From NCBI GenBank assembly GCA_026991065.1, contig JALXCG010000723.1:1-12149 (forward strand): a stretch of DNA of 12,149 nucleotides, in the 5' to 3' direction. The notes under the pieces were generated by a model. It was not told the origin of the DNA. It did not search any database and saw only the letters and a list, made by a program, of their open reading frames with translations. The DNA is from JALXCG01 sp026991065 [NCBI: Gemmatimonadota bacterium] (lineage in GTDB: Bacteria > GCA-2686955). This document shows, piece after piece, positions 6,065-12,149 of this stretch (positions within the stretch are counted from its first letter, which is position 1; each line of letters starts with the position of its first letter). Both the position numbers and the translations under genes were made by a program.

Positions 6065-7261
6065 ATGGGAACCGCGATCTTGCTTCTCGCCATCGGCTTC
6101 CTGGCTTCTGTCGGGGTTGCCACCCTGAGCCTGAACGGGGCCCGAACGGACGCTTCAAACGCCTATGTGGAAGCCTATGAGGGACATGTTTCCCGAGACT
6201 GTGCCCGCACCGGAGCACTGCTTGCCCTGCGCCATTTGATGGAGGACGATGGGTGGCGCGACGGCTATAGCGACATCGCGTTGGGCAGCGGGACGTTCGA
6301 TGTCGTGGTCGATGATTTCAGTAGTGACGGCTCCCTCAACTACAACGAAATCCGGGTCACGGCACAGGGCTCCTATGACGGCGTGGACGAAACAGTGGTC
6401 GCCATGCTCGAGCGGCGCGCATTCTCGCACTACGCCTACTTCACCGACTATGAGCCGCAAATCTGGTTTATCACCGGCGACACAATCCAAGGCCCGGTGC
6501 ACACCAATGGCCAGTTCCACATCTGGGGTGGGCCGGTCTTCGAAGGGCACGTGACCACGGTCGCATCCGATTACGCGACCTGGAATGATTATCATTTCCC
6601 CGAATTCAAAGAGGGGATCGAATACGATGTGCCACCGATTGAGTTACCGGTCGACCTTTCGGTACCGGAGGCGGCGGCGCAACAGGGCGGCCACACCTTT
6701 TACGAAGATGTGTCACTCAACTTCACGGCCGACGGCATGGTCGAGTGGACTACCGACAATGCTTCCGGATCCTGGTCTCTTTCCAGTTTCAACGGAACCA
6801 TCTATGTCGATGGTGGATATGATGTTACGGTTGAGGGAACGATCGATGGACAGGTCACGGTGGCCACCGAGGGCAACATCCTGATCAATGGCGACCTGGT
6901 CTACAAGGAGGATCCGACGCTGCATCCAGACTCGGACGATTTCGCCGGGTTGGTGGCCTGGGAGAGTATCTGGGTGGTCGACAACGCTGCCAATCAGGAT
7001 GGCTGCAGCATCCACGGATCCTTGATGGCGGTCGAGGGCAGTTTTACCGTCGAGAACTATGAGGAAGGCACCCCACGGGGAATCCTGAACGTGGTCGGCG
7101 GAGTGATCCAGAAGCAGCGTGGACCAGTCGGCACATTCAACCGCTACGGCGTGGTTACAGGGTACCAAAAGAAGTACGTCTACGATGAACGCCTGCTCAC
7201 TGAATCCCCGCCGGCATTCCCCGTCATCGACCGTCCTGTACTGGTTGCCTGGATCGAGTGA
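6065..7261 (+). CDS. Pilin-like (PilX-type) membrane-anchored protein with beta-rich surface domain
   Basis: The ATG is preceded 6 bases away by AGGAG (6054-6058), which overlaps the TAG stop of the previous gene. The 398-residue protein starts with a membrane helix (about 3-22). A helical stretch with SRDCARTGALLALRHLM follows, recalling PilX-type N-termini in which an A..SG..LA.R.L pattern follows the helix. Residues 126-165 hold the conspicuous segment FTDYE...WFITGDTIQGPVHTNGQF...GGPVFEGHVTT. I recall this pattern from large beta-rich domains of unknown function (DUF4900-like), but I cannot check it here. Later strands (GTIDGQVTVATEGNILINGD, GSLMAVEGSF) suggest beta-helix or stacked-sheet structure. 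The C-terminus includes a tyrosine/lysine-rich turn (YQKKYVYDERLL). It is third in the coupled operon. Confidence 0.65.
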   Translation: MGTAILLLAIGFLASVGVATLSLNGARTDASNAYVEAYEGHVSRDCARTGALLALRHLMEDDGWRDGYSDIALGSGTFDVVVDDFSSDGSLNYNEIRVTAQGSYDGVDETVVAMLERRAFSHYAYFTDYEPQIWFITGDTIQGPVHTNGQFHIWGGPVFEGHVTTVASDYATWNDYHFPEFKEGIEYDVPPIELPVDLSVPEAAAQQGGHTFYEDVSLNFTADGMVEWTTDNASGSWSLSSFNGTIYVDGGYDVTVEGTIDGQVTVATEGNILINGDLVYKEDPTLHPDSDDFAGLVAWESIWVVDNAANQDGCSIHGSLMAVEGSFTVENYEEGTPRGILNVVGGVIQKQRGPVGTFNRYGVVTGYQKKYVYDERLLTESPPAFPVIDRPVLVAWIE

Positions 7262-7360
7262 TAACCAACCAGATTCACTATTTTCATCTATTGTGCGTCT
7301 TGAGCCGAAGAGCGTCTCCTTCCTGATACAAAACTACCTCCTCTTCTCTGAATCGACTTG

Positions 7361-7380
7361 CGCAAACCGCCTGTTTTGCG
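7361..7380 (+). terminator. Weak terminator-like hairpin after the pilin-like operon
   Basis: CGCAAA at 7361-7366 pairs perfectly with TTTGCG at 7375-7380 around an 8-base loop, and TTTA follows. It lies about 100 bases past the stop at 7261 in a noticeably AT-richer patch (7262-7400). The stem is short and the T-run poor, so the call is weak. The same patch may hold the promoter of the next gene, but no convincing -35/-10 pair was found. Confidence 0.25.
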
Positions 7381-7419
7381 TTTAGACTCTTGCTAAAGTA
7401 TCTCGCAGAGTCGGTCCAA

Positions 7420-7483
7420 GCACCCGGGGGGGCGACGGCGAGTCCCACCACAGAGTCATGGTGCGTGTGCGCACGCCGGGTGC
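7420..7483 (+). promoter_or_regulatory. Structured leader upstream of the barrel-protein gene
   Basis: An 8-bp perfect inverted repeat (7420-7427 with 7476-7483) encloses a smaller hairpin (7461-7465 with 7470-7474). A competing pairing joins 7446-7450 to 7459-7463. The structure ends about 25 bases before the Shine-Dalgarno GGAAGAGG of the downstream gene. GC-rich DNA makes such pairings fairly common, so this is tentative. Confidence 0.25.
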
Positions 7484-7522
7484 AATGCTGGTCCTGCCGG
7501 CGGACTTGGAAGAGGTTTCCGT

Positions 7523-10222
7523 GTGCTCCAAACGCTGCTTTCCGTGCTACGCCCTGGCGTTCCCGGCGGGGAGAGTACGACACGGGCGGTACGCCGCATG
7601 TGGAGCCTGGCAGTGAGTGCCGCCGCGCTGGCGATCGCGCCGCGGGCATTCGCCGACACCAAACCCCTGTTCGGTAGCTTTGTCGACACGGCCCACACGC
7701 ATTCCTGGGCCGGCTATCAAGGAGAATGGGTGGATCAAGACAACGCCCACCACTCCCTCTTTCGGATCGATGGCGTGTGGCGTCGGGGTGAAGCGCGCTA
7801 CGATCGTTTCTACGGGGCACACTGGCTGCCGGGCTTTGGCGGCGTCGGTCTCGGTCGGCAGCGGCCGATGGCGCCAATCTTGCTGTTTGGCCAGGGGATG
7901 ATGCTGCGGGGCGCTCAGTTCAGCGTGGAACGTGATTCCTGGTGGGGAGGCGGCTTGATCGGCCATCTGCAGGAGTCTCGGTTCACCGCTGGAGCAGCCC
8001 GATTCGATGACCCCATCGGCGGCTTTGCCGGCGGCGGGCGCCTTTTCGATCTGATCGACCTGGGCGGATCTTGGTCGACCTGGAAAGACGACTCTTCCGG
8101 GCAGCGGATGCGCAGCACGGTGGTTTCGGTGCGCACGCCCACTTGGAAGGCGATGGATTTCGACGCTGCTTACGGGACGCTTCTGGGTGGTGGCACCGGC
8201 ACTTGGCGCCAGCGGCAGGCCTTGCGAGTCCACGCCACTCTGCAAGGCCCTCAATACCTGCTGGCCATCGGTCACCAACAACGCGGCGCACGCTACGCGC
8301 GCCCCGAGGACATCGGCACCTCCACCGGATTTGAACAGTTCGACTCCTCCGGGAGACTGCGTTTTCTCGACTCCTGGGAATGGTCTCATCAGTCGCGCAC
8401 CACCCGCTCCTCCAGCCTGCAGGGGCGCACTGCATGGCAGTCATTTGCGCGCGAAGAGGTCCAGTGGCACGGAGACCGCATGGCGGAGATCGCCAGCTTG
8501 CAATACCATCGCGGTGAGGTCTCCCAGGCTCGCCTTGGACTGCGAACCCAGTTCCGCGATGCTCAGAACCATGAGCGCGCAGAAACCGGCCTCTATCTCC
8601 GCCTTCGGAACGATGGGCAGTTGCGCTGGGATGAGTTGATGGGCAGCCTCTCCGGCTACGGTCGCACGACCGACTGGCAGACGCGCTTTCGTGTTCGCCA
8701 TCCCGTTTACAGCGGCCAGCACTGGCCGACCCTCTCCACCTCCCTGCACTTGAACGTCCAAACCGCGACCCACACATCCTCGCTCACCTCCGACCTGCTT
8801 CTCGACTACGTGCCGGACCGCGAGGCCCGGCAGAGGTCGAATCTCAGTCTGCGCCTGCGCGGCCGGGCAATCCCCGGTCCCCGTACTGAAATCTCCGCGG
8901 CGGCCAGCGGTCGGGCCTCGTGGGACGGGTCGCGGTCGATGACCTTCAATGGAACCGGCACCCTGCTCGCCAACGCGAACAACCGCGTAGAGTTAACCAG
9001 CAGTCTTGTGTTCTCGCGCTTTCCGGAACACGCGTGGCAACGCAACACCCGCTTCGGTTTGCTCTGGAACCAGGCGTTCGGTGGCCCCAGGAACCGCATC
9101 TGGCGCGATCAACTTCTGCCCAGCCTCCAGGTCCGCGTGGTGGCCCGCCCCAAGACAGGTGGTCCTCAGGAGGGAGTCGGAGGTGTTGCGGTCACTCTCA
9201 ACGGAACCAGCACGGCTTTCACCGACTCACAGGGCTGGGCACGCTTCGACCGTCTCGACCCGGGAAGCGTCGACGTCGTGGTCGACACGGTGAGTCTGGG
9301 CCCGAACTACAAGCCACTTACCACGGCGCACCGGCGATTGCACCTGCGCGCCGCAACTACGCGAGTGCTCCCGATTGAGTTGGAGACCTCCAGTTCGATT
9401 CTGGTGGTAGCCTGGAACGACCTTGACGAGTCGGGGGTTCTGCCCTTCGGCTACATCCCGATTCCGGCCATCCCCCTGCTGGTCGATGGACAGAGTGGAT
9501 TTGCCACCGACTCCAGCGGGGTTCTTTTCCTCCCGGACCAGGAACCGGGTCCCCACGAGGTCGCCCTCGATACCACACACCTTGACGCCATCTTCCACCC
9601 GACGAAGGGTAGCAGGAGCGCTTGCACCCTCCGGTCCGGCAACGAGGTCGTGGTCGATTTCGGTTTGCGTGCGTACGGCAGGCTCCAAGGTCAAGTGGTT
9701 CTCCAGCCGAATGCGGGCGAGGATCCTCTCCCCGCTCCCGGCCCGGTTGATATCTATGCCAACGGACGTTGGCTGACCGCAACAGACATCTCCGGCCACT
9801 TCTCATGCGAAGCTCCCGTGGGCGCCCTTGAGATCGAAGCGAAGTTGCGGCAACTGCCGCAAGCACCAATCGCCGTGGCCAGCCATCCGCAGCGAACCGA
9901 AATCAAACCGCACACGCCGACCAGGACCACGATCGAGTTGCCTCGTCATTGCCGACTGCGCGTTCAGATCAAGTCGGCAGACGCGGACTTCGACCCCATG
10001 GGGCTCCCGCTGGAGATCGTGGGCGGCAGCTTCCAGTACACGTCGGCGACCGGCGAAGTGCTTTTCGAACCCCTGGAACCCGCCACGGTGACGGTTCGTT
10101 TGCTCCCGGACTATGTGCCTGAGGGGTACAAGCTGGCGTCACCGGCAAGCATTTCGGTGGAACTACATCGCGGTGAGGAGACCAGCGTTCAGTTCCGGAT
10201 CGAGCCGGAGGCGGCGCAGTGA
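7523..10222 (+). CDS. Predicted outer-membrane beta-barrel protein with four C-terminal Ig/transthyretin-like modules
   Basis: GTG 7523 has GGAAGAGG at 7508-7515 seven bases upstream. It gives a long basic n-region (TTRAVRR), then the signal core WSLAVSAAALAIAP and a cleavage site AFA-D near residue 45. ATG 7598 is an alternative start with a normal-length signal. Residues about 48-533 alternate polar and hydrophobic residues and are rich in aromatics, Gly and Arg, as in a large barrel. Four Ig/transthyretin-like modules follow, at about 534-620, 622-716, 718-806 and 807-899. The first has the common pattern GVGGVAVTLNG...TDSQGWARFDRLDPG, and the last has ATGEVLFEPLEPATVTVRL. A barrel followed by small beta-sandwiches recalls fimbrial ushers, but no usher plug or chaperone gene is seen. 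A 4-base overlap couples it to the next gene. The family was not recognised with certainty. Confidence 0.62.
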   Translation: MLQTLLSVLRPGVPGGESTTRAVRRMWSLAVSAAALAIAPRAFADTKPLFGSFVDTAHTHSWAGYQGEWVDQDNAHHSLFRIDGVWRRGEARYDRFYGAHWLPGFGGVGLGRQRPMAPILLFGQGMMLRGAQFSVERDSWWGGGLIGHLQESRFTAGAARFDDPIGGFAGGGRLFDLIDLGGSWSTWKDDSSGQRMRSTVVSVRTPTWKAMDFDAAYGTLLGGGTGTWRQRQALRVHATLQGPQYLLAIGHQQRGARYARPEDIGTSTGFEQFDSSGRLRFLDSWEWSHQSRTTRSSSLQGRTAWQSFAREEVQWHGDRMAEIASLQYHRGEVSQARLGLRTQFRDAQNHERAETGLYLRLRNDGQLRWDELMGSLSGYGRTTDWQTRFRVRHPVYSGQHWPTLSTSLHLNVQTATHTSSLTSDLLLDYVPDREARQRSNLSLRLRGRAIPGPRTEISAAASGRASWDGSRSMTFNGTGTLLANANNRVELTSSLVFSRFPEHAWQRNTRFGLLWNQAFGGPRNRIWRDQLLPSLQVRVVARPKTGGPQEGVGGVAVTLNGTSTAFTDSQGWARFDRLDPGSVDVVVDTVSLGPNYKPLTTAHRRLHLRAATTRVLPIELETSSSILVVAWNDLDESGVLPFGYIPIPAIPLLVDGQSGFATDSSGVLFLPDQEPGPHEVALDTTHLDAIFHPTKGSRSACTLRSGNEVVVDFGLRAYGRLQGQVVLQPNAGEDPLPAPGPVDIYANGRWLTATDISGHFSCEAPVGALEIEAKLRQLPQAPIAVASHPQRTEIKPHTPTRTTIELPRHCRLRVQIKSADADFDPMGLPLEIVGGSFQYTSATGEVLFEPLEPATVTVRLLPDYVPEGYKLASPASISVELHRGEETSVQFRIEPEAAQ

Positions 10223-10848
10223 TCCCTCTTCACCGCAAGGCCGCCCTGGTTGCCGCAGTACTCGGCGCTTCGATGCTCCCGGCGACCGCGCAGATCCGTC
10301 ACCTGGAACGACTGCCCTCTTCACGCCGCGACAAGCTCTATATCACCCTCAATGGCGGCCTCCATTTTGCGCCCACCACACTTACCGGACACGTCCAGAT
10401 CCTGCGCGCCGCGGAAGCCCCGTGGCTGCGCCTCTCTTACCCCCGCAGCGACGGTTTCCACGTGGCGCTGCAGACCTCCAACTTTCGCTCCCCTTCGGGA
10501 GACGTGATCGCAAACACGCAACTCGAATTCACCGCCCGCAACGGCGAGATAGCTGCGCTGGACACGCCCGGAACCGGAGCCGATTCGGCTCTCAGCCGAG
10601 AGCGCGCCCTCCTTTTTGATGGCGCGGTGATCGACCCCACCTTGCGGGGGAGCGGTCCGCTACCACGGGAAACAGGTACCAGCGGCACCCTGGGGGATCC
10701 CCTGGTGATTCTGACCGGGCCTCCGGGCAGCCGTGGGGAGTTTACCTATCACCTTGATCCAGAGGAGTTCCAACTTCGGATTCCAGCAAACGCTCACAAG
10801 GGCCAATACGAGGCTTCCCTAACCGTCACATTGGCGCCTGGCCCATGA
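10219..10848 (+). CDS. Secreted beta-rich protein coupled to the barrel gene
   Basis: The GTG overlaps the TGA of the barrel gene (GTGA). GGAGG at 10207-10211 lies 7 bases upstream inside that gene, so the two are translationally coupled. The 209-residue product has a signal peptide (basic HRKAA, core LVAAVLGASMLP, cleavage at ATA-Q near residue 24). The mature part is mostly beta-strands (KLYITLNGGLHF, WLRLSYP, FHVALQTS) and has no cysteines. The end, FQLRIPANAHKGQYEASLTV, resembles the last strands of WxL or fimbrial-subunit beta-sandwiches (IP..A..G.Y.a.LT.TL). By context it may be the partner, cargo or subunit of the barrel protein. A periplasmic chaperone role is less likely but not excluded. 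No firm family match was made. Confidence 0.6.
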   Translation: MIPLHRKAALVAAVLGASMLPATAQIRHLERLPSSRRDKLYITLNGGLHFAPTTLTGHVQILRAAEAPWLRLSYPRSDGFHVALQTSNFRSPSGDVIANTQLEFTARNGEIAALDTPGTGADSALSRERALLFDGAVIDPTLRGSGPLPRETGTSGTLGDPLVILTGPPGSRGEFTYHLDPEEFQLRIPANAHKGQYEASLTVTLAPGP

Positions 10849-10873
10849 TTTCAACCACCATTCTTACTCATTT

Positions 10874-10893
10874 GGAGCCGGTGCAGTGGCTCC
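10874..10893 (+). terminator. Weak hairpin between the secreted-protein gene and the beta-helix gene
   Basis: GGAGCC at 10874-10879 pairs with GGCTCC at 10888-10893 around an 8-base loop, 25 bases after the stop codon. There is no T-run, so it may be an RNA-processing or pausing structure instead of a terminator. The rest of the 127-base gap shows only the Shine-Dalgarno sequence of the next gene. Confidence 0.2.
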
Positions 10894-10975
10894 GACCATC
10901 GTCCAGCACAGGCAGGCAAACGAGCGCACCCAATGCTGCAAGACCCGGATGCGCTACAGCCCCGGGAGGAAAACC

Positions 10976-12149
10976 GTGAAAAGAAATTCGATCTGGCCAT
11001 TGGCCATGGCTGTGATAGCCGGCGCAGGAGCCGTTTCCGCGGCAACCCTCTCCGTACCGGCCGCGTATTCCACGATCCAGGCGGCAATCGACGCGGCCGT
11101 GGCCGGGGATGAAGTCGTCGTTTCCCCCGGGACTTATGCCGAATCGATCGATTTTCTCGGTAAGGCGATCACCGTTCGCAGTACTGACCCGAGCGATCCC
11201 ACAACCGTCTCCGCGACCGTGATCAACCCTGGCGGCAACGGCAGCGCCGCCAGCTTCCTCTCCGCCGAGACCACCACCTCGATTCTCCAGGGGCTCAAAT
11301 TGACCGGTGGCGGCGGCACGGTTTACGCCACCGGTCCCAGCGGTGGAGAGAGCCTCGGCGGCGGCGCAATCTACTGCCTGAACGCGGGACCAACCATCGC
11401 CGACTGTGTGATCGAAGCCAACGATCTATCAGCCGCGGCAAGTTCTGCGGGTGGAGGCATCTATGTAGCCGGCGGCGCCCCCAGAATCGAACGTTGTGAC
11501 CTGGCCTCCAATGCCGTCAAGAATCTCGGAGGCGCTCTCTATGTCGGCGCGGGCGGCAACTGCACCCTGGTCAATTGCACAGTGCGCTCCAATTCGTCGG
11601 CAGGCAGCGGCGGAGGTGTTGCGGTTGCCGCCGGAGGCACGCTGACCTGGACCGGCGACTCGGCCACCGGCAACAATGCGCCGCGCAGCGGTGGGGCGCT
11701 TTACATCCGCGACGATGCAAGCGCGATCGTCTCCGACTGCGCCTTCAGCCACAACTCCAGCAACGGAGATGGCGGCACCATCGCACTCGAAGACGCCGCG
11801 GCATCGAGCTTCACCGGTTGCGATTTCGACAACACGAGTGCCGGCAACGCCGGCGGCGCCGTCGCCGCGACCCGTTCGTCGACAACGCTTCGCTCCTGCA
11901 CTTTCGCGAGCAGCCAGGCCACCAACTACGGCGGCTCCATCTTCATCTTCGACGCGCCCAATGCAGTGCTCGATGACTGCACGATCAGCGGGAGTTCCGC
12001 CTGGGAGGGCGGCGCAGTGTGGCTCAATAGCCCCGGCTCCATCGCCGCACTCACCGTAACCGGCTGCAACGCGACCTGGGCCGGCGGGGTCTACCTGGAG
12101 AATGCGTCTCCGACCATCAGCGGCTCGACCTTGGCGCAGAACAGTGCCA
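10976..12149 (+). CDS. Secreted right-handed parallel beta-helix protein (pectin-lyase-like fold), truncated at the window edge
   Basis: GTG 10976 has a perfect GGGAGGA at 10964-10970 five bases upstream, and the frame stays open to the right edge (391 residues seen). A signal peptide (MKRN..., core WPLAMAVIAGAGAV, cleavage near residue 22) is followed by YSTIQAAIDAAVAGDEVVVS and PGTYAESIDFLGKAITVRS, the classic cap of secreted beta-helix proteins. Then about ten GG-initiated rungs of 26-30 residues repeat (GGAIY, GGGIY, GGALY, GGGVA, GGALY, GGTIA, GGAVA, GGSIF, GGAVW, GGVYL). Each ends in an xCx(I/F/L)xxN/S turn, with cysteines at 144, 174, 201, 255, 282, 308 and 335. Many such proteins are polysaccharide lyases or adhesins, and no catalytic residues can be assigned. 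The missing C-terminus may carry a sorting signal. Confidence 0.82.
   Translation, partial: MKRNSIWPLAMAVIAGAGAVSAATLSVPAAYSTIQAAIDAAVAGDEVVVSPGTYAESIDFLGKAITVRSTDPSDPTTVSATVINPGGNGSAASFLSAETTTSILQGLKLTGGGGTVYATGPSGGESLGGGAIYCLNAGPTIADCVIEANDLSAAASSAGGGIYVAGGAPRIERCDLASNAVKNLGGALYVGAGGNCTLVNCTVRSNSSAGSGGGVAVAAGGTLTWTGDSATGNNAPRSGGALYIRDDASAIVSDCAFSHNSSNGDGGTIALEDAAASSFTGCDFDNTSAGNAGGAVAATRSSTTLRSCTFASSQATNYGGSIFIFDAPNAVLDDCTISGSSAWEGGAVWLNSPGSIAALTVTGCNATWAGGVYLENASPTISGSTLAQNSA

Noticed and set aside
7458-7607. 49-codon plus-strand frame with several cysteines overlapping the start of the barrel gene
   Set aside because: It has no Shine-Dalgarno sequence, has an unlikely composition and overlaps the better-supported GTG start at 7523 in another frame.

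Overview
The window is GC-rich bacterial DNA with strongly GC-ending codons in the coding frames and tight gene packing. GTG is the likely start of seven of the eight complete plus-strand genes. I saw no tRNA, rRNA, insertion sequence, integrase or CRISPR array. The pilin-like operon at 5026-7261 carries protein patterns that I recall from uncultured lineages of the Fibrobacteres-Chlorobi-Bacteroidetes (FCB) group and relatives, such as KSB1, Zixibacteria or Eisenbacteria type genomes. That placement is from memory and is tentative. The organism has an outer membrane, judged from the secreted proteins and the barrel-like protein.

The left half (1-4623) looks like ordinary metabolic and housekeeping DNA. 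It holds the tail of an unrecognised gene, then an ALDH7-family aldehyde dehydrogenase (aminoadipate-semialdehyde/piperideine-6-carboxylate type) with all catalytic residues. After it come four tandem inverted repeats. On the minus strand follows a small protein with four CxxC pairs, possibly preceded by a 37-residue membrane peptide too short for usual gene calling. An exported peptidyl-prolyl isomerase has three FKBP-like units, the middle one degenerate. It converges, 3 bases apart, on a crotonase-fold gene that lacks one of the two usual glutamates.

The right half (4624-12149) is all plus-strand and reads as a cell-surface or export locus. A non-coding stretch of about 400 bases holds a candidate promoter, an inverted repeat at the likely transcription start and a strong hairpin. 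It leads into three tightly coupled genes, each with one N-terminal membrane helix. They look like PilV-, PilW- and PilX-type minor pilins but lack the prepilin-peptidase motif. Next is a large predicted outer-membrane beta-barrel with four C-terminal Ig/transthyretin-like modules. It overlaps by 4 bases (GTGA) a secreted beta-rich protein whose C-terminus resembles WxL or fimbrial beta-sandwich domains. The window ends inside a secreted right-handed beta-helix protein with a regular cysteine ladder.

The inferred working model is that the three pilin-like proteins form or prime an envelope structure, while the barrel protein and its coupled partner form an outer-membrane/secreted pair. The beta-helix protein would be a surface or secreted product. 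No pilus ATPase, prepilin peptidase, PapD-like chaperone or sorting-signal gene is visible, so the machine itself would have to lie outside the window.
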